Shown: positions 16,474 through 25,758 of the stretch, piece after piece
How the letters are laid out: each line of letters begins with the position of its first letter
Numbering within the stretch: position 1 is the first letter of the stretch
Source of the DNA: Alteromonadaceae bacterium
GTDB lineage: Bacteria > Pseudomonadota > Gammaproteobacteria > Enterobacterales > Alteromonadaceae
Direction: 5' to 3'
Length of the DNA: 57,029 bases
Assembly (NCBI GenBank): GCA_013216015.1
Contig: JABSOI010000028.1
Span: 16,567 to 73,595, forward strand
Program-made: the position numbers and the translations under genes
The notes under the pieces: model-generated
Told to the model about the DNA's origin: nothing
The model's database searches: none
Seen by the model: only the letters and a program-made list of their open reading frames with translations

Positions 16474-18744
16474 TTAATTTTTCGCACGTAATTTTTTATT
16501 AACCGGTGATTTTTTTGCATAGAATTTCAACATGCTTGGTACATCTAGAATCAAAGCAATACCACCATCACTGGTAATTGTCGCTCCTGCCATACCTGGT
16601 GTACCATGCAACAATCTATCAAGAGGTTTAATAACCACTTCTTCCTGACCAATTAGGCTATCAACCACAAATCCAATCTGTTGTTTGCCTAACTGAACAA
16701 TAACCACATGACCTTTGACACGGGATTTTTCAACATAATCTCTGACTAACCATTGATCCAGATAAAATAACGGAATAGCTTTTTCACGAACAATGGTGGT
16801 TAATTGCCCGTCAACAACATTCGTCTTAGTTAAATCTAAATGGAATATTTCATTTACTCCAGCAAGCGGCAATGCAAATGTCTGTTTGCCTACTACCACC
16901 ATCAAGGCAGGTAGAATAGCTAAAGTCAGTGGTACTTTAATTTCCAGAACTGTACCAACACCCAATTGAGAATCAATAGCCACAGTACCATTAAGCTGGG
17001 TGATTTTTGTTTTCACCACATCCATACCGACACCACGGCCAGAGACTTCAGAAATTTCGGTTTTAGTTGAGAATCCAGGAGCAAAAATTAAATTGAATGC
17101 TTCCGAGTCAGACATACGGGCGGCGGCATCAGCATCTAAAACCCCTCTTTCAATGGCAATCTCTTTTAATTTGTTTGCATTCATACCTGCACCATCATCA
17201 CGAATGGTTAACAATATATGATCACCTTCCTGAGAGGCAGATAATACAACAGTACCTTCTCTAGGCTTACCATTTGCTTCACGGACGGACGGTTCTTCTA
17301 TACCATGGTCAACTGAGTTTCTAACTAAATGCACTAAAGGATCAGCAAGGGCTTCAACCAGATTTTTATCTAAATCCGTATCTTCACCTTCTAATATCAA
17401 TTTAATTTCTTTCTTCAGGCTACGGGCAAGATCCCGGACAACCCGAGGGAAACGGCCAAAAACTTTTTTGATTGGCTGCATACGCGTTTTCATTACCGCG
17501 CCCTGTAAATCAGTGGTTACCGCATCTAAATTTGAAATGGCTTTGGTTAGCTCTTCATCTTCTTTGGTCATACCCAGGCTAGACAATCGATTACGTACTA
17601 AAACTAATTCACCAACCATATTCATGATTTGGTCAAGTCGTTTAGTATCAACACGAACCGTAGTTTCACCTTGAGGAATAACTGCTGATTTTTTATCTTT
17701 TAGTTTAACTTTAGCCGCGGCTTGTTTAGGCGTCACTTTTTCTGCTGGTTTTTTAACCGTCTGTTTTTTAACAATTGGCTTATTAGCATCGGCATTCGAA
17801 GAAGCTTTTGGTTGAGAACTTACCGGTTGTGGTGATGATGTTGGGGTAGTGGTCGCCGATTGGGCTTTGGGTCCCTGACCCTTGCCATGAAGTTGATCAA
17901 GAAGTGCTTCAAATTCCTGCTCATTCATATCAGTACTGTTACTGGCAACATTCGTAGTAGATGAAGCATTAGCGTCTGATGAAAAAGAACCTTGACCATG
18001 TAATTCATCAAGCAATGATTCAAACTCATCGTCTGTCATTTCATCACTGTTGTTGGTTGGTTTTGTTACCTGTGAGCTTCCTTTAGACAATCCTGTAGAA
18101 GATACAGCAGAAGGACTACTACCACTGCCGTGTAATTCGTCAAGTAAGGCTTCAAATTCATCGTCTGTTATTTCATCACTATCAGATGATGCTTGTGGTG
18201 CAGCTACTACAGGAGCAGGGCTGGCACTACCATGTAACTCATCAAGCAAAGCTTCAAATTCATCGTCGGTAATTTCTTCATCGCTATCGCTTTGACCGTC
18301 AACTATAACAGATTGGGAAACAACGGCTTGCTCTACAACTTCAGCTTCTTGACTTTCAGTAGAGCTTAAACGATGCAATTCAACTAATAATTCAGCATCA
18401 GCGGCTACAAGTTTTTCACCATTCTGCACTAAAACAAACATTTCATTTACAGTATCAAGCGATTGTAAAATAACATCCATTAATGATGGTTTAACCGTTC
18501 TTTGCCCTGTACGTAATAAATCAAAAATATTTTCCGCACCATGGCAAACATCAACCAGATGGTTTAAAGCAAGAAACCCCGCTCCACCTTTTACTGTATG
18601 AAATCCTCTAAAAATAGAATTCAATAATTCAGCATTTCCTGGATCATTTTCCAATTCTATCAACTGTTCAGAAAGCGACTCCAGTATTTCACCCGCTTCA
18701 ATTAAAAAATCCTGAAGAATTTCTTCATCTGCCTCAAATGACAT
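16474..18744 (-). CDS. cheA: Chemotaxis histidine kinase CheA with a repeated acidic linker
   Basis: 756 residues. The P1 Hpt domain spans about 1-125 with phospho-His 49 (FHTVKGGAGF). Residues about 150-290 hold four copies of a motif like EITDDEFEALLDELHG (157-172, 191-206, 235-250, 273-287). A basic Pro/Ala/Lys linker follows to about 360. P3 dimerisation starts at about 362 (RLDQIMNMVGELVLVRNRL). P4 ATPase has N-box HLVRNSVDHGIE and G-box DDGAGM. P5, CheW-like, runs from about 600 to 740. I see no canonical CheY-binding P2. The repeats sit where Vibrio CheA has the ParP-interacting localisation domain, which fits the parC and parP genes nearby. Confidence 0.95.
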   Translation of the reverse strand: MSFEADEEILQDFLIEAGEILESLSEQLIELENDPGNAELLNSIFRGFHTVKGGAGFLALNHLVDVCHGAENIFDLLRTGQRTVKPSLMDVILQSLDTVNEMFVLVQNGEKLVAADAELLVELHRLSSTESQEAEVVEQAVVSQSVIVDGQSDSDEEITDDEFEALLDELHGSASPAPVVAAPQASSDSDEITDDEFEALLDELHGSGSSPSAVSSTGLSKGSSQVTKPTNNSDEMTDDEFESLLDELHGQGSFSSDANASSTTNVASNSTDMNEQEFEALLDQLHGKGQGPKAQSATTTPTSSPQPVSSQPKASSNADANKPIVKKQTVKKPAEKVTPKQAAAKVKLKDKKSAVIPQGETTVRVDTKRLDQIMNMVGELVLVRNRLSSLGMTKEDEELTKAISNLDAVTTDLQGAVMKTRMQPIKKVFGRFPRVVRDLARSLKKEIKLILEGEDTDLDKNLVEALADPLVHLVRNSVDHGIEEPSVREANGKPREGTVVLSASQEGDHILLTIRDDGAGMNANKLKEIAIERGVLDADAAARMSDSEAFNLIFAPGFSTKTEISEVSGRGVGMDVVKTKITQLNGTVAIDSQLGVGTVLEIKVPLTLAILPALMVVVGKQTFALPLAGVNEIFHLDLTKTNVVDGQLTTIVREKAIPLFYLDQWLVRDYVEKSRVKGHVVIVQLGKQQIGFVVDSLIGQEEVVIKPLDRLLHGTPGMAGATITSDGGIALILDVPSMLKFYAKKSPVNKKLRAKN
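17884..18276 (-). repeat. Four-fold protein repeat in CheA between P1 and P3
   Basis: The 16-residue motif DDEFEALLDELHG, with its upstream EIT/EMT, occurs four times at spacings of 34-44 residues. Copies 1-3 are nearly identical and copy 4 is diverged (MNEQEFEALLDQLHG). The linkers between them are Ser/Pro/Ala-rich and unrelated, as expected of short linear binding motifs in a disordered region. Confidence 0.9.
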
Positions 18745-18757
18745 TGAGCAACTCCCG

Positions 18758-19501
18758 TTAAAATCCTAAACTAGATAAAAGATCATCTACGTCATCCTGG
18801 TCGACAACAACATCATCTCTTGCCTCTTTATTTACTATCGGCCCTTCCACTAGATTATCACCAACTTTAGGTGTAATAGTTCCTTTAACTTCAGCCGTTG
18901 ACATGCCAAACACAGTCAGCATATTTATTAAACTTTCTTCTACTTCATGGACTAGTTCAATAACTTTACGAATAACTTGCCCGGTTAAATCTTGAAAATC
19001 TTGTGCCATTAATACGTCTGTCATTAACACACGCATAATATCAGTTTCTTTATTGGTAGTTTTTAACAAGTCATCAATATCAATACAAAGACTTTTAAAT
19101 TCATCCAATTCTAACTGGTTATGCATAAGTTTATTCCATAAAGGATCAACAGCTTTAACCTGTTTTTGAATCTTATCAACAACAGGAAAAACAGCTTCAA
19201 CCGCATCCATGGTTTTATTGGCTGCTTTTTCTGTTTGTTCAATAACATAATTCAAGCGCTCTTTCGCGTCGGGAATATCAGCATTTGCTAAGTCGTTTAA
19301 TCTGGAATCAAGCTGAAAATTCATTAAAGAATCGTGCAACTGCCGTGTCAATTTACCAATTTCTACAAATAAATTTGAGTTAATCGGATTTTGAATTTCA
19401 GCAACAAGCTCATCTGCTTTATCCTGTTGATCAGATTCTAAATACTTCACCAACAATTTAGCTTGTTCCAAAGAAATATGAACACCGGTATTTATAGTCA
19501 T
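18758..19501 (-). CDS. cheZ: CheY-P phosphatase CheZ
   Basis: 247 residues, mostly a long helical hairpin. The catalytic Gln lies in MAQDFQDLTGQVIRKV (residues about 165-180). The extreme C-terminal peptide DVDDLLSSLGF matches the CheY-binding tail. Dephosphorylates CheY-P to end the switch signal. Lies between cheY and cheA with short gaps, in one transcript. Confidence 0.93.
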   Translation of the reverse strand: MTINTGVHISLEQAKLLVKYLESDQQDKADELVAEIQNPINSNLFVEIGKLTRQLHDSLMNFQLDSRLNDLANADIPDAKERLNYVIEQTEKAANKTMDAVEAVFPVVDKIQKQVKAVDPLWNKLMHNQLELDEFKSLCIDIDDLLKTTNKETDIMRVLMTDVLMAQDFQDLTGQVIRKVIELVHEVEESLINMLTVFGMSTAEVKGTITPKVGDNLVEGPIVNKEARDDVVVDQDDVDDLLSSLGF

Positions 19502-19530
19502 GCAACTCCCTTACGCAAAGCCAGGTTTAA

Positions 19531-19914
19531 TTAACCTAAACGTTCAAAAATTTTATCTAGCTTTGTTTTCAACGTTGCAGCAGTAAATGGTTTAACAATA
19601 TAACCGTTTACTCCAGCTTGAGCTGCCATCACTATTTGCTCTTTCTTTGCTTCTGCCGTAATTAGCAAAACAGGTAAATGAGCCAAATTAGCATCAGCTC
19701 GAATAGCTTTTAATAAATCTATTCCTTGCATGCCAGGCATATTCCAGTCTGTTACGACAAAATCAAAATCTCCACCTTGCAGCATTGGCAATGCGGTACT
19801 ACCATCATCCGCTTCTGATATATTGGTGAAACCTAAATCACGTAACAAATTTTTCACGATACGTCTCATGGTTGAAAAATCATCAACGACAAGAACTTTC
19901 ATATTTTTATCCAA
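19531..19914 (-). CDS. cheY: Chemotaxis response regulator CheY
   Basis: About 127 residues, a single receiver domain. Visible are the acidic pair in [10 protein letters not shown], phosphoacceptor Asp in [12 protein letters not shown], the Thr/Ala switch region [11 protein letters not shown], and Lys in [10 protein letters not shown]. CheY-P binds FliM and FliN to change rotation. The start is uncertain: the frame is open to a TTG at 19926. A strong GGAGG sits 5 nt before a TTG at 19914 and 17 nt before the ATG at 19902, so I prefer the TTG at 19914. Confidence 0.93.
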   Translation of the reverse strand: MDKNMKVLVVDDFSTMRRIVKNLLRDLGFTNISEADDGSTALPMLQGGDFDFVVTDWNMPGMQGIDLLKAIRADANLAHLPVLLITAEAKKEQIVMAAQAGVNGYIVKPFTAATLKTKLDKIFERLG

Positions 19915-19992
19915 GGCACCCTCCAACAGGTTTCATGGTGAATAATTAACTGTGTACTTCTATTTTAGTATTTTTCTATTTAACTTGTTTTT

Positions 19993-20712
19993 TTAACTTT
20001 GCCAAGATTGCATTCGAGCCTTCAAACGATGCATCGCTTGACTATGAATTTGGCTGACCCTAGATTCACTAACATCCAGCACTTGTCCAATTTCTCGTAA
20101 ATTTAACTCTTCATCGTAATACAGTGACAGTACTAAAGCTTCGCGTTCAGGTAAAGTAGTAATACACTCGCTCAGCGCTTTTTTAAAGACTATTTGCTCA
20201 ACATTTTGGTAAGGGTCATCATTTCGGCCATCATTATCAACATGAATTGCGTCTTCACTTACACCTAAATCATCAAGGCCTATTATTTTACCAGAACTAA
20301 CCTCACTAAGAATATGATGGTACTCATTTAACGAAATATCAAGTTTTTCAGCAACTTCAATATCTGTAACATCTCTACCAAATTCAGCTTCCAACGATTT
20401 AATTGCATCGCTGACCATGCGACTATTTCTATGGACTGAACGTGGAGTCCAGTCTCCCCGCCGCATTTCATCAAGCATTGCTCCACGAATACGTATACCG
20501 GCAAAGGTTTCAAAACTGGCACCTTTGCGGCTATCAAAATTATTTGAGGCTTCTAATAATCCAATCATGCCCGATTGGATCAAATCGTCAACAAGCACAC
20601 TGGCAGGTAATCTTGCCAGCAAATGGTAAGCAATTCGTTTTACCAGAACGGTGTGTTGTTCCAGTAAAGCTAATTTGTCCTGTTGAGCACTATAGGCATT
20701 TGCTTTTCCCAC
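19993..20712 (-). CDS. fliA: Flagellar sigma factor FliA (sigma-28)
   Basis: 239 residues of the sigma-70 family class 3. Region 2 has LVKRIAYHLLARLPASVLVDDLIQSG and FETFAGIRIRGAMLDEMRR. Region 3 follows (AEFGRDVTDIEVAEKLDIS). Region 4 ends the protein with LPEREALVLSLYYDEELNLREIGQVLDVSESRVSQ. Directs transcription of late flagellar and chemotaxis genes, such as the promoter I see at 46199. Follows flhG after 78 bp and precedes cheY, the usual order. Confidence 0.96.
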   Translation of the reverse strand: MGKANAYSAQQDKLALLEQHTVLVKRIAYHLLARLPASVLVDDLIQSGMIGLLEASNNFDSRKGASFETFAGIRIRGAMLDEMRRGDWTPRSVHRNSRMVSDAIKSLEAEFGRDVTDIEVAEKLDISLNEYHHILSEVSSGKIIGLDDLGVSEDAIHVDNDGRNDDPYQNVEQIVFKKALSECITTLPEREALVLSLYYDEELNLREIGQVLDVSESRVSQIHSQAMHRLKARMQSWQS

Positions 20713-20790
20713 TATAACTATAGCTCCGATTAATTATTTACTAATACCCAACAACTTTGAAATACAGTCCACAATTGAGTAAATATTTAG

Positions 20791-21660
20791 CTATTTTTTA
20801 TTGTTATCGAGTAATTTTTCAATAAAAAATTCTAAATGTCCTGAAGCTTTATTAGGTACAGGCCAATCAATTATATTTTTGGCCAATGCTTTAAGTGCTT
20901 TAGAAGCAGGAGAATCAGGATAAGCCTCTACAATTGCTTGCTGTTTACGTACTGACTTTCTAATATTCTCATCAAAAGGGATCACTGCTACTAAGTCTAG
21001 CGCAACATCTAGAAAACGATCAGTTACTTTGGCTAATTTTACAAAAAGTTGTTGCCCTTCTTTCTGACTACGCACCATATTAGCGACAACTTTAAATTTA
21101 AACATATTATGATCGCGACTTAACAATTTCATTAAAGCGTAGCAATCAGTGATTGAGGTAGGTTCGTCACAAACAACTAACATTACGTCTTGGGCAGCCC
21201 GGCAAAAACTAAGCACCATATCTGATATGCCTGCTGCAGTATCAACCAGCAACATATCAAATTGTGTATTCATATCACTGAAAGCCCGGATTAAACCTGC
21301 ATGTTCTGCAGTGGTTAAATCGACCATTGATTGTGTACCAGAAGTGGCTGGAATGACTTTTATTCCAGCAGGACCTTCTATAATAATGTCATCAAGCTCA
21401 CATTCGCCTGATAATACATGCGACAAATTGCGGGTTACCCGTAAGCCTAACATTACATCAACATTAGCCAAGCCTAGATCAGCATCAAGAACCAGCACTT
21501 TTTTACCTAGCCGAGCTAATGCTATGGCGGTATTTAATGATACATTAGTTTTACCCACACCACCTTTTCCACCTGAAATGGCGATGACTTTAATTTGTCC
21601 TGAATTTTTAACTTTTTGCAAATCTTGCATTTTTCTTAAGCCACTCGCTTGATCAATCAT
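20791..21660 (-). CDS. flhG: Flagellar number regulator FlhG (FleN), MinD-like ATPase
   Basis: 289 residues. The N-terminal DQASGLRKM is the DQAxxLR motif that stimulates FlhF GTPase in relatives. Walker A SGGKGGVGKTNVSLN, Walker A' VLDADLGLANVDVMLG and Walker B LLVDTAAGISDMV follow, with a C-terminal amphipathic helix (LEFFIEKLLDNN) for membrane binding. FlhG limits the number of polar flagella, acting on FlhF and on FlrA. Lies between flhF and fliA; a long inverted repeat sits in the flhF-flhG gap. Confidence 0.95.
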   Translation of the reverse strand: MIDQASGLRKMQDLQKVKNSGQIKVIAISGGKGGVGKTNVSLNTAIALARLGKKVLVLDADLGLANVDVMLGLRVTRNLSHVLSGECELDDIIIEGPAGIKVIPATSGTQSMVDLTTAEHAGLIRAFSDMNTQFDMLLVDTAAGISDMVLSFCRAAQDVMLVVCDEPTSITDCYALMKLLSRDHNMFKFKVVANMVRSQKEGQQLFVKLAKVTDRFLDVALDLVAVIPFDENIRKSVRKQQAIVEAYPDSPASKALKALAKNIIDWPVPNKASGHLEFFIEKLLDNNKK

Positions 21661-21716
21661 TTATGTTTGTCTCTTTACTACTGGACTTGCTTGCTAAAGA
21701 ACTTATCACCCAAACG

Positions 21717-21771
21717 TTTTGTATAAGATTTTCGCCAACAAAAAGAATGGCTCAGTCACGCTTATACAAAA
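21717..21771. repeat. 11-bp inverted repeat between flhF and flhG
   Basis: TTTTGTATAAG (21717-21727) and CTTATACAAAA (21761-21771) are perfect complements separated by 33 bp. The hairpin would form in the flhF-flhG mRNA about 60 nt before the flhG start. There is no T tract, so it is not a typical terminator. Confidence 0.7.
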
Positions 21772-21797
21772 TTACAAAAAAGCAACACAATAATAAC

Positions 21798-23438
21798 CTA
21801 AGCTGCTGTGGTTGGTAAAGGTCTCCAGGAAACTGAATTTGTCTTTGCATATTTTGTAGACATTTTATCTGCAAGCCTAACTAACTTCTCAGCATTTGCA
21901 ACTTTTATATCTTCAGGAACCCTTTGTCCATCAGTAAGATACCCTATTGGCAATCCATTTTGAATAGATGTTGATACTATTTCACCGATACTTAAGCTTT
22001 CATCTAATTTAGTATAGATGCAACCAACTAAAGGCACTTTTTTAAATCGTTCAACATTTTCTTGCATAACGCGCTGTTGCGTATTTGCCGCTAACACCAA
22101 ATAATTTCGGATTCTAACACGAGCATTGGCAATTAAGGTAGTTAAGTGTTCAGCTAATCTCATATCTCTTTGTCCCATCCCTGCGGTATCAATAAGAATT
22201 AACTTTTTGTTGCTATATTTTTGCAATAAATCGTCTAACGTTTCAGCATCGGGGGCCAGCTTCACCTGACAACCAATAATTTTACCGTAAGTAGCAAGCT
22301 GTTCAAAACCTGCGATACGATAACTATCTGTTGAAATCAGCACAACTTGATCAGCACCATTTATTTGTGCAAATCTGGCCGCTAATTTAGCGATAGTTGT
22401 GGTTTTTCCAACGCCTGTTGGTCCAACCAAAGAAACAACCCCACCACATTGGATAATATCATTATTTGTGGTGTTGATTTGTTGAATAATTAATTCTTGT
22501 GCTTGTTGCCATGCATCTTGTTCGTTTACATGTGGTGGAATATATCCCGCAATTTGATCTGATAACTCTTCAGTTATTCCCATTGCCATTAACCGATTTA
22601 CCAGTACCGCCCGTGAAGGACTTTTTCGCGCCATGTCCTGCCACATCAACCCGGACATTTGATGCTCAAGCAATTGGCGTATAGAAGCCATTTCTTTTTG
22701 CATATTTGCAAATTCTTCAGAATTCCCTCTTTGGTTGCTAATTTGGTTATTGGCCTGGTACTGAGATTGTTGAGCTTGCTCGGTTTGCATGTTTTGATAT
22801 GACTCCGAAATACTTTGCTCACCAAAACCCGACTCGAATGGAGCCGTTTGTTGCTCGGTTGAATGCTGTGTGGAAGTTGAGTTTTTTAATCTGTCAGTAA
22901 AATTCTTCAGTTTTTGTTCAATATTACTGTCAGCACTATTTAATTCATTAGTCGCTACAGTATCATTAGGAGTAGGTTGCTGTATTTGACGTCCTAACAA
23001 TGCCGCTAAACTATCAGAGGGACTATCAGAAGTGCTACTATTTAATGAATTACTATTTAGTGAATTGACAGTAGTTGATTTATTTTGATCAGGACTTACA
23101 GCATTGGCTGCAGAACCAGTCCCGTTATTTCGGTAATTCCCTAAAGAAACTACGTCATTTTTTAATTGGTTCGGTTGATTCGGTTGGCTGGGCACTTGTC
23201 TGTCAGCTGAACTATTTAAATATTCTGATCTTGCCGGCTGATTTGTTGAAATTTGCTCACCGTTTTGACTATTACTTTGAGCAGCTGGCACCGACTGATG
23301 ATAATCAACAGCTGCCATCAATTCAACACCTTCAGGAATTTTTTTATTAGACATGATAACGGCATCGGCACCAAGTTCTTCTTTAATATTCGTCAGTGCA
23401 GTTCTCATATCCTTGGCTACAAATCGTCTAATTTTCAC
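21798..23438 (-). CDS. flhF: Flagellar placement GTPase FlhF (SRP family)
   Basis: 546 residues. The N-terminal motif MKIRRFVAKDMRTALTNIKEELG is typical. Next comes a long, Asn/Gln/Ser-rich disordered B region (about 55-240), then a helical N domain. The G domain has P-loop GPTGVGKTTTIAKLAARF, ISTDSYRIAGFEQL, LIDTAGMGQRD and TKLDE. FlhF sets the polar site of flagellar assembly and recruits FliF. The low-complexity region is longer than the minimal FlhF but usual in this lineage. Confidence 0.95.
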   Translation of the reverse strand: MKIRRFVAKDMRTALTNIKEELGADAVIMSNKKIPEGVELMAAVDYHQSVPAAQSNSQNGEQISTNQPARSEYLNSSADRQVPSQPNQPNQLKNDVVSLGNYRNNGTGSAANAVSPDQNKSTTVNSLNSNSLNSSTSDSPSDSLAALLGRQIQQPTPNDTVATNELNSADSNIEQKLKNFTDRLKNSTSTQHSTEQQTAPFESGFGEQSISESYQNMQTEQAQQSQYQANNQISNQRGNSEEFANMQKEMASIRQLLEHQMSGLMWQDMARKSPSRAVLVNRLMAMGITEELSDQIAGYIPPHVNEQDAWQQAQELIIQQINTTNNDIIQCGGVVSLVGPTGVGKTTTIAKLAARFAQINGADQVVLISTDSYRIAGFEQLATYGKIIGCQVKLAPDAETLDDLLQKYSNKKLILIDTAGMGQRDMRLAEHLTTLIANARVRIRNYLVLAANTQQRVMQENVERFKKVPLVGCIYTKLDESLSIGEIVSTSIQNGLPIGYLTDGQRVPEDIKVANAEKLVRLADKMSTKYAKTNSVSWRPLPTTAA

Positions 23439-23553
23439 AACAAACCCCTTAAATCTTTTTGCACTTCAATTCCACTACTACGATAATGTTAATGCTGATG
23501 AGTCTGGTAGTTATTAACCAAGTAGTTATTTACCTAGTAATTATTTACCTAAA

Positions 23554-25653
23554 TTACTGACCAATCGAACTAACAATCTTAATTTGTTTATCATCAGGAA
23601 CTTCCTGATAAGAAATAACCCGTAAGCTGGGGATGGTATACTTGACAAATTTCGCCAATACTGAACGTAAAATCCCAGAGGTTAACAAGATAGGTGCATC
23701 GCCAGCTAATTCTTGCTTTTGAGCTCCATCTGTTAATGATTTCTGTAAACGTTCCGCCAAACCAGGCTCTATGCCTGCACCATCGTCACCCGCCATCTGC
23801 ATTGACTTATGCAACATCTGTTCCAGCTCAGGCGCCAAAGTAATGACAGGCACTTCCAATTCAGGACCAACAAGTTCCTGAATAATAAATTTTCTCAGAG
23901 TAATACGAACTGCTGCGGTTAAGATTTCCGCATCCTGGCTCTTAGGTCCATATTCAACCAGTGTTTGTACAATGCTACGCATATCACGAACAGGCACACC
24001 TTCATTCATTAAATTCTGTAGTACTTTAACAACAGTTCCCAGTGTTAATGTATCTGGGATCAAACCTTCCACCAATTTAGGATAATTTTTACCAAGTAAA
24101 TCCAGTAAGTTCTGAACTTCCTCATGACCTAATAATTGTGAAGCATTATTGGTTAATATTTGACTTAGATGTGTAGCAAGTACAGTAGCTGCGTCAACAA
24201 CGGTATAGCCTAACCCTTGAGCTTGCTCTCTTTGATTTTGATTGATCCAGACAGCATCCAGTCCAAAAGCGGGATCTTTTGTTTCTACTCCATCGAGTTT
24301 ACCAAATACTTGTCCGGGGTTAATAGCCAGATCTTGATCATGACGGATCTCAGCTTTACCAACAATGACACCCATCAAAGAAATTTGATATGCATTTGGC
24401 GACAGATCTAAATTGTCACGAATATGTACCGCTGGCACCAGAAATCCAAACTCTTGAGATAATTTCTTTCTTACCCCTTTAATTCGGTTCAACAACTCTC
24501 CCCCTTGCGTTTTATCAACTAGCGGGATCAGGCGATAACCAATTTCTAAACCGATAATGTCAACATGATTAACATCATCCCAACCCAATTCTTTAACTTC
24601 TTCTTCTTGCTGAAGCGTTTCGACCGCCACTTCCTGTTCTTTTTTCTCAAGCTCTTCAGCTTTTGCCTTTTTTAATTTACCGCCAACAAACGCCAATGCA
24701 GCAATTAATACTGAAAAGAACAAAAAAGCCCACGGCATGCCCGGCACTATACTCATCACAAACATTATTGCAGCTGTAATATAAAGTGATTTTTCCTGTC
24801 CTAATTGCCTGCTGACTTGCGCACCCATATCTTCAGAAGTATTTTGACGAGTAACAACAATTGCCGTACCAACAGATAATAGAAGACCAGGTATTTGCGC
24901 AACTAAGCCATCACCAATAGTCAACAATGTATAAATTTCAACAGCAGAATCAAAAGATAAATCATGCTGTACCATACCAATGATTAAGCCACCAATAATG
25001 TTAATAAATAAAATCAATATGCCGGCAACGGCATCACCTTTTACAAATTTACTTGCACCGTCCATTGAGCCATAAAAATCGGCTTCACTGGTAACTTCCA
25101 AACGTCGGTCCCGCGCTTCATCAGCCGTAATAAATCCGGCATTCAAATCAGCGTCAATTGCCATTTGTTTGCCAGGCATGGCATCTAAGGTAAAACGTGC
25201 AGTTACTTCAGAAATTCGACCTGCACCTTTAGTTACAACAATAAAATTAATGATGATTAATATAAGAAAAACCACTAAACCGACGGCATAATTACCACCG
25301 ATAACCACAGAGCCAAAGGCTTCAATAACTTTACCCGCAGCATCAGGCCCCATGTGACCTTCCAATAAAACTAAACGGGTACTGGCAACATTCAGGGCAA
25401 GTCTCAGGATTGTGGCAATAAGCAATACAGCAGGAAAAGAACCAAAGTCTAATGGCTTTAAGGTATAAACAGTGATCAACAGGACCACCAAAGATAAAGC
25501 AATATTAAATGAGAATAAAATATCAAGCAGGATTGCCGGCATTGGTAATATCACCATGCCCAAAGCGGCCATAACTAATATTGGAGTTCCTAAACCGGTA
25601 AGAAAACTCAGTTTACTTCTATCGAAATTCTTGAGGTAAGCTGTTAATTGCAT
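23554..25653 (-). CDS. flhA: Flagellar export gate protein FlhA
   Basis: 699 residues from the ATG at 25653. The frame is open to a GTG at 25680, but the predicted sigma-54 start point (about 25682) and family alignment favour the ATG. Eight transmembrane helices fill the first 330 residues, including the FHIPEP-type segment DAMPGKQMAIDADLNAG. The C-terminal cytoplasmic domain (about 360-699) docks late export chaperones. FlhA is the central ring of the type III export gate. Precedes flhF and flhG in the same direction. Confidence 0.95.
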   Translation of the reverse strand: MQLTAYLKNFDRSKLSFLTGLGTPILVMAALGMVILPMPAILLDILFSFNIALSLVVLLITVYTLKPLDFGSFPAVLLIATILRLALNVASTRLVLLEGHMGPDAAGKVIEAFGSVVIGGNYAVGLVVFLILIIINFIVVTKGAGRISEVTARFTLDAMPGKQMAIDADLNAGFITADEARDRRLEVTSEADFYGSMDGASKFVKGDAVAGILILFINIIGGLIIGMVQHDLSFDSAVEIYTLLTIGDGLVAQIPGLLLSVGTAIVVTRQNTSEDMGAQVSRQLGQEKSLYITAAIMFVMSIVPGMPWAFLFFSVLIAALAFVGGKLKKAKAEELEKKEQEVAVETLQQEEEVKELGWDDVNHVDIIGLEIGYRLIPLVDKTQGGELLNRIKGVRKKLSQEFGFLVPAVHIRDNLDLSPNAYQISLMGVIVGKAEIRHDQDLAINPGQVFGKLDGVETKDPAFGLDAVWINQNQREQAQGLGYTVVDAATVLATHLSQILTNNASQLLGHEEVQNLLDLLGKNYPKLVEGLIPDTLTLGTVVKVLQNLMNEGVPVRDMRSIVQTLVEYGPKSQDAEILTAAVRITLRKFIIQELVGPELEVPVITLAPELEQMLHKSMQMAGDDGAGIEPGLAERLQKSLTDGAQKQELAGDAPILLTSGILRSVLAKFVKYTIPSLRVISYQEVPDDKQIKIVSSIGQ

Positions 25654-25690
25654 TGGTACATCACGATAATATTTTGACACTTACTCGATC

Positions 25691-25709
25691 AAAGCAAAAA
25701 GTAGACCAC
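25691..25709 (-). promoter_or_regulatory. Sigma-54 promoter of flhA
   Basis: The minus strand reads GTGGTCTACTTTTTGCTTT, giving GG-N10-GC with a good TTGC (-12) half. Predicted start is near 25682, 29 nt before the flhA ATG. The -24 half (TGGTCT) departs from TGGCAC. Confidence 0.6.
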
Positions 25710-25758
25710 CTCAACCCTAATATTCAACCAAATTTACCAACAAATTTAATAGCCAAAT

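Noticed and set aside
23439-23553. Sigma-54 promoter upstream of flhF
   Set aside because: GTGGAATTGAAGTGC has GG-N9-GC, one base short of the required N10 spacing. flhF can be transcribed from flhA.
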